A DNA stretch of 64,000 nt from Mercurialis annua (lineage: Eukaryota; Streptophyta; Magnoliopsida; Malpighiales; Euphorbiaceae), in assembly GCF_937616625.2 (NCBI RefSeq), contig NC_065570.1, positions 22,468,046 through 22,532,045 of the forward strand, in the 5' to 3' direction. A model generated the notes under the pieces. It was given only the letters and a program-made list of their open reading frames with translations. It was not told the DNA's origin and did not search any database. A program made the translations under genes and the position numbers. Shown piece after piece: positions 50,886 to 62,591 of the stretch; the first letter of the stretch is position 1, and every line of letters starts with the position of its first letter.

Positions 50886-52252
50886 AGCTCAAATGCTCAA
50901 ATTCGGAGAACAAGGAAGGAAGAAAAAGAATGCAAAATGAGAAATGAGGGGATGGCCCTCTTAAAAGGCTCAAGCCGCTAAAAGACAAAAAATCATATCC
51001 TTTGTAGATATGCCAGAAAGATGCCTCCAAGGATGCGAGATCAGAAGACATAACTGCCAGAAAAGTACAAACGCCCCCAGAGGAGGAACAACAAAGAAAA
51101 AATATAAAGACACCCCAGAGGAGGAACAGACGGAACAGATACAGACACCCCAGAGGAGGAACAACCAAGAACGACAGACAACCCTGAAAACAGACGGATA
51201 AAAATATAGACAGAGCAAACCCAAAGAATCAGAACAAGATCCAAAGCCTTCAGACAAAGTCCTAGAGGCTTCAGACAAGATCCAGAGCCTTTAGACAAGA
51301 CCCAGAGCCTTCAGACAAGACCCGGAGCCTTCAGACAAAGTCTCGAAGGTTTCAGACAAAGTCCTGGAGCCTTCAGACAAAGTCCTGGAGCCTTCAGACA
51401 AAGTCCCAGAGCCTTCAGAGTAAGTCCTAGAGTATCCAGAGCAAGACACAAAGCCTTCAAACAAAAATTCAGATAAGTCCCAGAGCCTTCAGATAAGACC
51501 AAGAGCCTTCAGACAAGTCCCGGAGCCTTCAGACAAGACCCAGAGCCTTCAGACAAGACCTTGAGCCTTCAGAACAAACCCAGAAGAAGGGATCCAAAAG
51601 AGCCAGACTCCCCAGACGGCATAAAGACGCTAAAACACGGTAGAAAAGCACCGAAGCATGGTATAAAGACACCATAAATGGCATAAAGATGCTAAAACAC
51701 GGTAGAACCGAAACATGGTATAAAGACACCGTGAATGGCAGAAAGACGCCAAAGCCTGATGAAAAACGTCAGCATGCGGTAGAAAGACACCGAAGCCTGG
51801 TAGAAAGACACCAGCATACGTTAAGCGTGGAATAATTAACGGAATCCAGACACCTATGCAACATAGGTGGCCTTTGGGACGGCCAAGGGATCGTCTCTGT
51901 CTATAAGAAAGCCTCGGACAGGACAATTATTAGGGTTCAAGCCATCGAACCACTCTCGGGACGGCCGAGATTTTATAGCTCCATTCCATGGAGCACGCAC
52001 TCAGGCAGCCCGGGCTCCACGTTAACGGAGAAAACCACTCCCAGCCAGATGCGGAGTAGGCCAGAACCAGAGGTGCATGAGGCCAGAGTCATGCACCACG
52101 ACGGGTAATGCTCAGGCTAGGGCATTACCACACCACCAGGCAAGCGAGAGCCTCCGACGGTGGATAGTATCCTTGTCGCTCGTCTAACAGCAATTCTCTT
52201 CTTTAACAAAAATTGACCTACTTCGTCAATTCTCGTTAAAGAGGGGGCAAAC
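50886..52252 (+). repeat. Tandem-repeat-rich 3' region of the Tat-like element
   Basis: Upstream of the antisense gene and before the 3' LTR. Three cagaggaggaaca units recur about every 36 bp at 51078-51165. A 21-bp minisatellite (unit agccttcagacaaagtcctgg) runs about 51235-51585. A looser ~20-bp family with ggtagaaagacaccgaagc follows at about 51600-51830. The rest (51830-52237) is unique sequence with no gene. The promoter of the antisense gene should lie in this region, but I see no clear TATA box. Confidence 0.8.
52238..52252 (+). other. Polypurine tract of the Tat-like element
   Basis: aaagagggggcaaac directly precedes the TG of the 3' LTR at 52253, which fixes the plus-strand orientation of the element. 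Confidence 0.8.
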
Positions 52253-54695
52253 TGTAGACACCTATTTTTCGGACAGGTAAAAAGTGATAAAGAACTGAAG
52301 CGTCCAATGATGATTTCCAGAGAAATCTGTCCGGGTGACGAGCTTTTGATTTGCTTGTTGGAATCTAAGCAGGCGTAATCTGTGCATAGCTGTAAATTTG
52401 TAGGATTAAAACGTAATTTGACGTGAATAGCCCATAAAAATTCAAAGAGATTGTAATCTAAGTCTAGAAATTGGACTAATTGCCATATCTTAGAAGTTTA
52501 TGGGCCAATTTGCAAGTTTGACGGACTGAAATTGACCTTAACCAAACCCATAGGACCTTAGTAGCCTTTTTTAGCACTTTTAGGCATTAAAATAGACTTT
52601 AGCACCTTTTTACTTAGATAGCAAGTCAAAATCCGAATTTAATTAATTAAATAGAGTTTTATGCTAATCTCAAAACCTAATGACTTATCACCTAACAGTT
52701 TAAACCCTAGAAGACTCTAACCAAACCCTAAACCTAATTGACCGCTATAAATTCAGCCTTAAGCCAGCCTGACTGGTGGTGGCACACAAACCCTAGAAAT
52801 CAGACACTGGGTGGCACACAAACCCTAAACAAGACAGATAGAAAATTCGGGCACCACCCTAGAATAGCAAATCCGAAAATCAAAAACACACACACACACA
52901 CCAAATCCAGTCTTGAAAACACTAAAAACGCTTTGATTCTCCAAGAACACAAGCCTTGCACATATTCGAAGCTGGATTCCGCATCCACTTCACCAGAAAA
53001 CGAGCCAAGGACCCAGAACGGTACTTCTGAGGACCCTCATTAATTCCTTTGATTTTTCCATGCATATATGATTGCCATAATTGCTGTAATTTATCTTAGG
53101 TTGCATGTTAGTTTATTGAATTTGCCATTAAAATTACCATGATAGAGCTAATAATTATATTGCTAAACTACCATTAAATTCGATGATAAGCATGTTAATC
53201 ACTGTAATTAGTTGTTTTTAATGTTCAAGACCAGAAAACAATCAATTTAGGGCTCTTAGAATGCATGTTTCTAGGAGATTTTAGCTAGTTTTGCCATGAA
53301 AACCCTAAAATCGTACTTGCTGCCTAGAAAATAATTTTGCGTCGATGAGCTTTAAACACTTCGATTATGTGTTTTTTGGATTCCTTGTTTGATTTTATGC
53401 AGTTTTGACTACTTTTTATTGAAAAACAGAGCTAAAACGAGTTAGAACAAAGAAAAAAAATAACCCAGAAACTGCCGACGAACTGCCGCCGCCGCCGCTG
53501 AAGCCGGCGGCGCCGCCACATCATACTACCGGTGCCGGCAGTCACACTGGCGCCGTGTTCTTCGCTGCTACCTCTTCCCAGAATCGATCCCAGATCTTCC
53601 TGACTCCGATCCAAACTTCAAAACGTGTTTCCGGGCCCATCCGGAATCCGAATCAGGCCAAGTTTGAACCCAGACGTAGAGAATTTATTGTACTTTAATA
53701 TTATGTATTGTAACGGGCCAGACCCGATATAATACAGACCCAGAAATCCAAATATGTATCATAGTGCATAAACCGGGCTCACGAGTCCGAGGCCCAACGA
53801 ACCAGCAACTTCCAGAGCCGATTCCGGGCTAACCCGAACTCCGAATCGACTCTGGATCAAACAAGTAGAATTGGTTCGACTAGACGTACAACTCTCGTGA
53901 TCTGACCGAAAGCCCATTCTGACCAGATCGATGATCAAAATCCGCGCGAGTGTCAGGCACTCAAAGTCAACGAGGTTTAAAAGTATTTCTAACCTTGTAT
54001 GTATGTCCAACTGCCCCTGAGCATGCTGATACTGTTTACTTCTTTCCAAAAACATCCAAATCCAATAATTAACCGGTTAAAGGACTAATCACTCAAAATT
54101 GGCCCATTAATGCAAAGCCAGCCCATCACTTAGACATCGTAGGACAAACATAAAAAAGTAGTAATGGTTGTATAGGTTTTCAAGATCACCTAATAAAATC
54201 AATCAAATCATGCTTATACATCCGGTTTTAGGCTTTGTGCATGTAAAATATCCAGACCAGCCAGACTTATGACTACTTGTTAGAAACCTCTAAGGTTAGA
54301 TGTATGCTTAGGAGTACCTGCTACTTGCCTCAAATGCCAGTCCAGATCGAGTCATATGCGCGTCAAACGTGTTTACTGCTTTCATTATTGTTTATTTACA
54401 GCTTTCATATCCTGTGAACTGCATATACTGTTGAGATGAGATATAAAACGAATATGTCCAAAAAATAAAGCCGGTAACGGATAAGTCAAGCACATTAGAT
54501 TCGGGGAGGTCCACGAACCCTTGTCTTTGGTCCGATGCACGATAGTCTTACCATAGGGGAGTAAGGCTATCCAGTCGGTTAAAAGGCATTTCCTAGTTGA
54601 ACTAGGTGTCGACTCCATTTTTCAAACCATTTCCAGATGGAGAAGTCAGCCATAAGCCTTGGGGCGAGCGGCCCCTGAACCCCGCTCCGCTCACA
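52253..54695 (+). repeat. 3' LTR of the Tat-like element
   Basis: 2443 bp, tgtagacac...cgctcaca, the full-length version of the LTR. It retains the 150 bp (53589-53738) missing from the 5' copy. The TATA-like TATAAAT is at 52746. A GC-rich patch at about 53485-53565 resembles, in inverted orientation, the palindrome cluster of intron 1 (ggcgccagtgt and tggcggcg motifs). It ends directly against satellite sequence. Confidence 0.92.
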
Positions 54696-56091
54696 ATTTA
54701 AATTTTTTAGCGATTTAAGCCAAACGTTTATTGACGCTACGAAACAAATCCAACGTTTCACCTTTTTAGCAATTTAAGCCAAACGTTTACAAACGTTACG
54801 AAACAAATCCAAGTGTTTCAGCTTTTTAGCAATTTAAGCCAAACGTTTACAAACGTTCTGAAACAAATCCAAGCGTTTTAACTTTTTAGCAATTTAAGCC
54901 AGACGTTTACAAACGTTCCGAAACAAATCCTAAAGTTTTGCCTTTTTAACAATTTAAGCCAAACGTTTACAAACGTTACGAAACAAATCCAAGCATTTCT
55001 CCTTTTTAGCAATTTAAGCCAAACGTTAAGAAAGAAATCCAAACGTTTCACCTTTTTAGCGATTTAAGCCGAACGTTTACAGAGATTACGAAACAAGACC
55101 AAACATTTCACCTTTTTAGCAATTTAAGCCGAACGTTACAAACAAATTTAAATGTTTCCGAATTTAGCGATTTAATCCAAAACGTTTAAAACGTTATGAA
55201 ACAATTCCAAACATTACGTCTCACAATTTTAGCGATTGAAGCAAAACGTTTACAAACGTTATGAAACAAAACCAAATGTTTCACCTTTTTAGAAATTTAA
55301 GCCAAACGTTTACAAACGTTATGAAACAAATACAAAATTTTCACCTTTATAGCGATTTAAGCCAAACGTTTACAAAGGTTATGAAACAACTCCAAATGTT
55401 TCTCCTTTTTTAGCAATATAAGAAAAACGTTTCAAACGTTACAAAAAAAATCCAAACATTTCACCTTTTTAGCATTTTAAGCCAAACGTTTACAAATATT
55501 ACGAAACAAATCCAAGCGTTTCACCTTTTTAGCGATTTAAGCCAAACGTTTACAAACGTTACGAAAAAAAACCAAACATTTAAATGTTACGAAACAAATC
55601 GAAACGTTTCACATTTTTAGCGATTTCAGCCAAACCTTTACAAACATTACGAAACAAATCCAAATATTTCACCTTTTTAGTGATTTATGCCAAACGTTTA
55701 CAAACGTTACGAAATAAATCAAAATGTTTCACTTTTTTAGAGATGGAAGCCAAACATTTACAAACGTTACGAAAAAAATCCAAACGTTTCCCATTTTTAG
55801 CAATTTAAGCCAAACGTTTACAAACGTTACGAAACAAAAACCAAGCGTTTCACCTTTTTAGAAATTTAAGCCAAACGTTTACAAACGTAATGAAACAAAT
55901 CTAAGAGTTTCACCTTTTTGGCAATTTAAGTCAAACGTTTACAAACGTTACGGAATAAATCTAAGCGTTTCACCTTATTAGAAATTTAAGCCAAACGTTT
56001 GCAAACGTTACGAAACATATCCAAGCGTTTCACCTTTTTAGCAATTTAAGCAAAACATTTAGAAACATTACGAAACAAATCCAAACGTTTC
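54696..56091 (+). repeat. 60-bp satellite array, block E (forward)
   Basis: About 23 monomers between the two large insertions, continuing the phase of block D: the first 17 bases align without a gap to the expected continuation of 29516-29520. It carries the rare gttccgaaacaaatcct marker (about 54915) shared with block D and the paired variants cgtaatgaaacaaatctaag and ggcaatttaag (about 55890-55930) also seen at 19.2, 21.7 and 25.4 kb. It ends ccaaacgtttc at the next LTR. Confidence 0.94.
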
Positions 56092-57394
56092 TGTCACGAC
56101 CCAATTTCATGAGCCGAGACCGGCGCTAGGGAATGGGAGTGGTAGCTCCGAAACCCGTAGCAAGCCTCAAAATGTAAAATAATTTTTCGCAAAACATATA
56201 CGTCATGCATGACAGACGTAAACACGTGTCATGCTGGAAACACATGCCAGGCATACATATCCTCTGGCAATCACAATATAAATAACGCAGCAAGCGTAAA
56301 ACATTTAAAACTTTAAAATATTAAAGTTATATTTACAGAAAACCATATATTACAAGCTGACTTGCAAAAGAACTTATCTACTGCAACTCTAAGAGTAAAG
56401 TATTGTTTCTTTACATCTTTCAAAAATACAGACTTCTGGAAGTAGGATAGAAGTCTGTTGCTTCAAAGCGTCTTTTACCTGAAAGGAAATCTGTGAGGGG
56501 TCAGTATATGGGAATATACTGAGTGATTTCATACCTTTACTAATAAGTATTCAATTAAATCATAAAGTAATGCCGTAGAATTCAAAACATATGCTGCCTA
56601 GTACAAGATCTGATTGAAACACTAATCCTCAAACATACTAATCATATATTGTCCAATCTAATCATTCATCTCGAGTTGTGAGTCCAACTCACTGGTGGGT
56701 CCAACCCACTATATACATGGATTCCAGGTTAGACCGTAACCGTGTGCTCACTCGTATCGAAATCATATATTCAACTTCGAATTTCATATTCATAATCAAA
56801 CTCACAGCTGTATCAAATCAAAACTGGTCATCACGCAGTCCTATTGCCGCTCAATAGGTAGCAAATTCCATCGGATCAATATTGGTTTCAAATCAAGCGT
56901 ATGTGCAAGTCATATAAAAATTTTGCATTTGTAAACATGCAATTCAAACATAAAGCAATATAAAGTAATCGCTTGAATAAATACTTTAAAAGCAAATCGT
57001 ATAAACTCACAGAAAACGCTTATCCAAAAATATGTCGGGGCTTAGAGACGTCAAGCTTCCCAAACTCCTGGTCCAGCTGCTTCTTGCCTCGCCGGATCTA
57101 AAACAAATTTTAAAAAACATTTGACTTGTATCAGAATCCTATTCTAAGATTGACTCTAGACTCGAGATACGATACGTTATACTTTCATTAATCGTCGTGC
57201 TTCTCACGCATATCTCGTTAAACGATATCTAACTTGTTTTCGGATCGTATATCTTTTCTAATCCAATTCTCTTTTAACCTCATTAGGTTAACTATTAAAA
57301 TCAATCGATACTCAATCGTTTTCAATCGATTTCCAACCTCGACACGCGTATACAACGAGCATTAAACAACAAAAATCGGGGTGCGAGGGTCGGG

Positions 57395-57474
57395 GTGCAC
57401 GATTGTGCGTGGGTGTGCACGATCGTGCACCTTGGTGCACGGTCGTGCACCCTTGATAGTGCACGTTCGTGCAC
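57395..57474. repeat. Array of GTGCAC...GTGCAC palindromes
   Basis: Four consecutive dyads spaced 19-24 bp: an imperfect one at 57395-57409, the perfect 16-mer gtgcacgatcgtgcac at 57415-57430, ggtgcacggtcgtgcacc at 57434-57451 and gtgcacgttcgtgcac at 57459-57474. Each consists of gtgcac arms around a 4-base centre. They lie in the U5/R side of the LTR in element orientation; function unknown. Confidence 0.85.
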
Positions 57475-57847
57475 CATATGTCCTGCACGATCCCCCATAA
57501 TCGTTTTCCGGGGCTTCCAACCTGCTATATGCGTAAACATGCTCCAAACTCAACCAAAACGCATATTCTAAACTCAAAACGCTATAAATCAATCCTATAA
57601 TCGATAAAACGATAAAATCATTTCGTGGCCTAAAACTTTAAATCGATATAACTCAAAATATATCTGTCTAAGCGACAAAACGTCAAGCTTACCGTGATAC
57701 GCCACTAAAATGCGATCGTTTCGAGTTATTGAACGTCGGAAACGGACGAGAAAGGAAACCGCGCAACGAACCGTACGTTATCGCCGTTTAAGTGAAAAAG
57801 AAGAAGATGAAGGTTCTGGCAATTCCTTCATCTGAGGAAAATTATAT

Positions 57848-59166
57848 GAACAAAGGATCAATTAACCCCCTCAACTTGGCACGAAATATCAAATATGTCC
57901 AAGGTCGTCAAATGGGGTCAAAAAAAACCAATAGTTGCGAAAATCGGTCAAATACACCCTTTTGTCACAAAAAGAGAGTGAGTTAACTAATCAACTTAAA
58001 TTTAACCTAATTAACCCTAGTTAAACTCCAATTAATTATAATTAATAAAAATTATAAATAAATAAAAAGTTAGGGATCTTTTCTGTCTTTTTCTCTTAAT
58101 TAATTCTAATTAATCCTAGCATTTTTATAATTAAACTTAATTAAACACATAATTAGCCAAATCAAACCCAGTTTAAAATCCTAAACCCTAATAATTACCC
58201 ACCCGAACCACCACTACCCATCTCCTACCGCCGCCTTCACCCACCAAGAAGCATCCATTATTTTTCAAAACCCAGAAAATGATAAACAATAGGCAATAAT
58301 CATAAGAAAAAAACTAGAAGCAACAATTAACAATTTGCAATAATCAAAACCCAGAAAACGATTAACAATGGACAGTAATCAGTAGCCAACCCACCAAGAA
58401 GCATCCATAAACAATTTGCAATAATCATAAAAAAAACTCTGAAGGCAGCAACCTCGGTTGCCAGTAGCACTGTCTTCACCGGAAGTAACATCTACCGGTA
58501 GTAACGGTGTCGTTCGTCGCTGCTCCAAGAAGGCTTTCAGATCTGGCAGAGTTGGTCTTCATCTCCACTGTCGTCATCTGTCATCCGCCATCTCTCGTCG
58601 CTCGTCGTTCGTGTAGTGGCGACGATACAGAAAAGATACGAAGAAGGAACTGGAAACGAAGGGTGGTGGGACTTGAATCGATGAGTGCTGTTGCTGGACG
58701 CTTGTTCGTTGCTTGTTCGGTGGTGATGATGGACGGCGGATAAGAAAAGAAAAATGGTGATGGGCGGTGGTGGAAGTTGTGTGGCGGCGGGTTCAAATAA
58801 TGAGTTAGGAAAAATGAAGAATTAGGTTAAACAATAGGTTTAGATGATGAAAATACAAAAACTCAAGAAGGTCCTTAATTTTTATTTAAAAATTTATATT
58901 TTATATAAAGTTTTAAAATTATAAGGATTTAATTTATATTTAAAATCATAAAATGTTTATTTAAAGAAAGAGATTAATATTAAGGATCATCTTGAACTTT
59001 TTACCATTAATTAACGGAGAGTGAAATGCACTTGCGGAGGTGAGAGTGGGGGAGGGTGTGTTTGATCCGGTTTTCCATAGTAATGTGCCTAATTGATCCG
59101 GTTTTATGACCTTAGACATATTTGATACTTCGTGACAAGTTGAGGGAGTTTTTTGATCCTTTGTTC
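57848..59166. mobile_element. Non-autonomous Mutator-like element (possible Pack-MULE)
   Basis: Long terminal inverted repeats: the left end gaacaaaggatcaattaacc and the inverse of the right end (gaacaaaggatcaaaaaact) remain alignable for about 110 bp, with shared blocks such as ccctcaacttg, tatcaaatatgt and tcaaa.acaccct. Flanks carry a perfect 10-bp duplication aaaattatat (57838-57847 and 59167-59176). Long TIRs and a 9-10-bp TSD are the Mutator signature. No transposase ORF is present. The interior holds an AT-rich part, an internally duplicated stretch (ccaccaagaagcatccat at about 58240 and 58390) and a GC-richer piece at 58440-58790 with frames of 71-78 codons on both strands. That piece could be captured gene sequence, but I recognise no domain. 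Confidence 0.85.
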
Positions 59167-59457
59167 AAAATTATATATACTCCAGCTAATTTGCACTTTA
59201 GTCCTTGAAACTTTTTAAAAGTTTCAATTTAGTCCAAAACCAATCCGCGTCTAAATTTTAAACGATCTCCGATCGACTAGAAACTTTTACCATAAATATT
59301 ATAAATTATTTCGCGAAATTTGGCGAAATAATTATCATCACGGGATTTATAAATTATTTTATATTAATTTTCGAAGTTATATTCTTAATTTCCCGCTAAT
59401 TGACTTATTATAATTTATTCTAAATTCCTGATATAATTAAATTAAATTCCCCTTAAT

Positions 59458-62400
59458 TTAATTTATCAGAAATCTTGATATGTGGCACGACTTAATTACC
59501 TTAAAATATTTTGGTGTATTACATTCACTCCCACTTAAAATAAATTCGTCCTCGAATTTAAGATTTAGCCACGTACCTTGAATGAAAAGATAAGGATACT
59601 TCTGCGTCATATCCTCTTCTGTCTCCCAGGTGCACTCTTCTACGGAGTGACTCCTCCATAGGACTTTCACCATCAGAATCCTCTTTGTCCGCAATTGTCG
59701 TATCTGCGTATCGATAATCTGCACTGGCCGTTCATCGTAGGATAACTCTTCGCTTACGTCCACTACTTGTGGTTGAACTATTCGAGAAATGTCTGGTACA
59801 TATTTCCGAAGCATGGAAATATGAAAGACAGATGAACTTGCGACATCTCTGGTGGCAAGTCTAGCTTATAGGCAACTGAGCCTATGCGCTCTATGATCTG
59901 GTATGGTCCGACGTATCTCGGAGCCAACTTGCCCTTCTTTCCAAAACGAATCACTCCTTTCATTGGTGATACTTTGAGGAACACGTAATCTCCAATCTGA
60001 AATTTAATATCTTTTCTCTTGGGGTCTGCATAGCTGTTCTGTCGACTGGAAGCAGTATTCAGACGTTGCTTTATCAACATTACTTTTTCTGACGTAATCT
60101 GGATTATCTCTGCTCCAGTGAGTTTCCGTTCGCCAACTTCATCCCAACAGATAGGGGATCGACATTTACGCCTGTATAACGCTTCGTATGGAGCCATCTC
60201 GATGCTCGAGTGGTATCTGTTGTTGTAGGCGAATTCGACTAAAGGTAGGTATGTATCCCAACTACCTCCGAAGTCTAGTACGCATAGTCGAAGCATATCT
60301 TCTAACGTTTGAATTGTCTGCCCAGATTGGCCGTCTGTCTGAGGATGAAACGCAGTGCTGAAGTTCAATCGTATTCCAAACGCTTCTTGTAAGCTCTTCC
60401 ATAAGTGAGAGGTAAATACAGAACCTCTGTCTGAAACGATTGACACGGGGACTCCGTGTAGGCTCACGATCTTGTCGATATACTCTTGAGCTAACTTTGC
60501 TGCAGAATACGTCATCTTGATCGGTATGAAGTGCGCTTACTTCGTCAAACGATCCACGATTACCCAAATGGAGTCAAAACCTTTCTGCGTCTTGGGCAAT
60601 CCGACTACGAAATCCATCGTAATTTGCTCCCATTTCCACTCCGGGATGGGTAACGGCTGGAGAAATCCGTAAGGTCGCTGATGTTCCAATTTGACTTGCT
60701 GACAAGTCGGGCATTTAGCCACAAACTCCGCAATGTCCTTCTTCATTCCTCTCCACCAATACGTTGTCTTGATGTCATGGTACATCTTCGTGGATCCAGG
60801 ATGAACACTATACATTGTTCCATGAGTCTCTTCCATGATCTTCTGTCTCAAGTCTTCCACGTCTGGAACGCATATTCGATTGCCATATTTCAAGATTCTG
60901 TTGATGATACTGAAATCTTGACTCTTTCCTTGTTGCACTTCTTCAATTAAATGCTTTAATTGAGGATCATCTACTTGCAATTCTTTGATTCGATCTATCA
61001 ACGTCGATTGTATCGTTAGCTGAGCTATTAGGTTTCCAAGAAATGAAATATCAAATTCCACTCCTTGGCTAAACATCGTGTGAATTTCGTTAATTAATGG
61101 TCTCCGCCATGTCGTTGCAATATGCGCGAGACTTCCTGCTAATTTTCTATTTAACGCATCCGCCACTATGTTGGCCTTGCCTGGATGGTATTGTATCATG
61201 CAGCCGTAATCTTTCAATAACTCCATCCATCTCCTCTGTCTGAGGTTTAACTCTCGTTGATCAAAAATGTATTTCAAGCTTTTATGATATGTAAAGATAT
61301 CGCATGTGGCGCCGTACAAATAATGTCTCCAAATCTTCAACGCGAAAATCACCGCTACTAGTTCTAAATCATGCGTTGGATAATTCGTTTTGTGCTTCTT
61401 AAGTTGTCGCGAGACGTACGCAATTACTCGACCATGTTGCATCAGGACGCATCCTAATCCAACTCTTGACGCATCACAGTAAACTGTGAATCCTTATGTC
61501 CCTTCTGGTAACGCTAAGACTGGTGCCGTCGTCGGACACCCTTTTAGTTTCAGAAAACTGAGTTCACACTGATCCGTCCAGTTGAATTTCGCGTTCTTCT
61601 GTGTTCGCTTCTTCAAAGGTACAACGATCTTCAAAAAGTCATGTACAAATCGTCTGTAATATCCCGCTAAGCCGAGGAAACTTCTAACTTCCGTAACCGA
61701 TTCAGGTCTTTTCCATTCTATCACAGCTTTGATCTTCTTTGGGTCAACCTTAATGCCGCTTTGTGAAACCACATGACCTAAGAAAGCCACTTCGTTAGCC
61801 AAAATTCACATTTAGAGAATTTGGCGTAAAGCTGATGCTCTCTTAACGTCTGTAGTACTATCCGCATATGACGTGCATGTTCTTCTTCTGTACGTGAATA
61901 AATCAAAATGTCGTCGATAAACACAATCACGAACTGATCCAAGTACGGTTTGAATATTCTATTCATCAGATCCATAAAGGCTGCTGGCGCATTCGTCAAC
62001 CCGAATAACATAACAAGAAACTCGTAATGTCCATAACGAGTTCGAAAAACAGTCTTCTGAATGTCATTGTCGCGAATCTTCAGCTGATGATAGCCTGATC
62101 TCATGTCGATCTTGGAGAAGTACTTTGCTCCTTGTAACTGATCGAACAAATCGTCGATTCTAGGTAACGGATATTTGTTCTTTATCGTCACCTTGTTCAG
62201 CTGTCGATAGTCAATACATAGTCGAAGCGATCCATCATTCTTTTTCACAAATAATACTGGTGTACCCGACGGGGATACACTCGGTCTGATGAAACCGCGA
62301 TCAAATAATTCTTCTAGTTGATCCTTAAATTCTTTGAGCTCTGCTGGGGTCATTCAATAAGGAGGTATCGATATCGGCTTCGTGCCAGGATCCAATTCGA

Positions 62401-62591
62401 TACAAAACTCAATCTCGCGATCTGGGGTAATCCAGGTAGTTCCTCTGGAAATACGTCCGGATACTCAGATACTACTGGTACGTCGCTTAAGTTTACACTT
62501 TTCTTCTCCACGTCTCGTACTATCGCTAAGAATCCTTGACATCCCTTCTTTAACATACGACAAGCTTTAATAGCTAAGATAATACTCGTAG
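59458..62591 (-). pseudogene. Degraded pol of the truncated Tekay-type element
   Basis: Remnant running from the PR-RT linker to the chromodomain. It begins [20 protein letters not shown], corresponding to residue ~213 of the protease-RT segment of the nested element. RT motifs [20 protein letters not shown] and FIDDIL survive (61778-62353). RNase H (ADALNR), the integrase zinc region CPTCQQVK and MDFVVGLP are in 60537-61442, VSDRGSVF and the catalytic Glu region in 59778-60515, and the chromodomain [17 protein letters not shown] in 59458-59814. Damage: frameshifts near 62424, 61795 and 59820, TAA at 61496-61494, and TAA at 60539-60537. The normal stop after YPYLF is also lost, so the frame runs through the polypurine tract into the LTR. 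Clearly inactive. Confidence 0.9.
59525..59537 (-). other. Polypurine tract of the truncated Tekay-type element
   Basis: On the minus strand aagtgggagtgaa directly precedes the TG of the LTR, at the same place as in the nested element. Confidence 0.7.

Larger units (their letters stand above)
29521..54695 (+). mobile_element. Non-autonomous Tat/Ogre/Retand-like LTR retrotransposon, hosting a nested Tekay
   Basis: A 25.2-kb insertion in the satellite; about 14.0 kb without the nested element and one TSD copy. In order it has a 5' LTR, a PBS directly after the LTR, a sense gag-like ORF (DUF7745 type), a spacer, a 32-bp minisatellite, an antisense PMD gene, 21-bp minisatellites, a polypurine tract and a 3' LTR. 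No aspartic protease, reverse transcriptase, RNase H or integrase motif is visible outside the nested element, so the copy depended on enzymes supplied in trans. Extra ORFs, an antisense gene and tandem repeats upstream of the 3' LTR are known traits of Tat-lineage Ty3/gypsy elements; lineage assignment is inference. The flank after the 3' LTR (attta) aligns in register with gtttc before the 5' LTR, 3 of 5 bases matching, which is compatible with an eroded TSD. Confidence 0.85.
56092..59524 (-). repeat. LTR of the truncated Tekay-type element, with inserted MULE
   Basis: 3433 bp as it stands; about 2.1 kb after removing the 1319-bp MULE and one 10-bp TSD copy. In element orientation it begins TGTAATACACC and ends GGTCGTGACA. 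A short palindrome array lies at 57395-57474. It abuts the satellite at 56091/56092 after ccaaacgtttc. Confidence 0.85.
56092..62591 (-). mobile_element. Truncated older Tekay-type element carrying a secondary MULE insertion
   Basis: A minus-strand element with one LTR (56092-59524), a polypurine tract and degraded pol. It stops at about 62591, within the protease-RT linker, where satellite sequence resumes (ggaaa joined to aacgttatgaaac). Gag, most of the protease, the PBS and the second LTR are missing. The LTR shares the first ~20 bases and the overall plan of the nested Tekay (tgtcacgacc...ccggcgctaggg, ending gtattaca) but is otherwise diverged, so it is a separate family. No TSD can be tested because the right side is a deletion or recombination joint. 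Confidence 0.88.

Noticed and set aside
29516..54700. Claim of a perfect target-site duplication for the Tat-like element
   Set aside because: The left flank gtttc and right flank attta match at only 3 of 5 bases. They align in register, so an eroded TSD is plausible, but a perfect one is not present.
57322..57592. Minus-strand frames rich in His/Arg/Thr over the palindrome array
   Set aside because: They translate the gtgcac dyads in an LTR, have no start context or homology signature, and end within the LTR.
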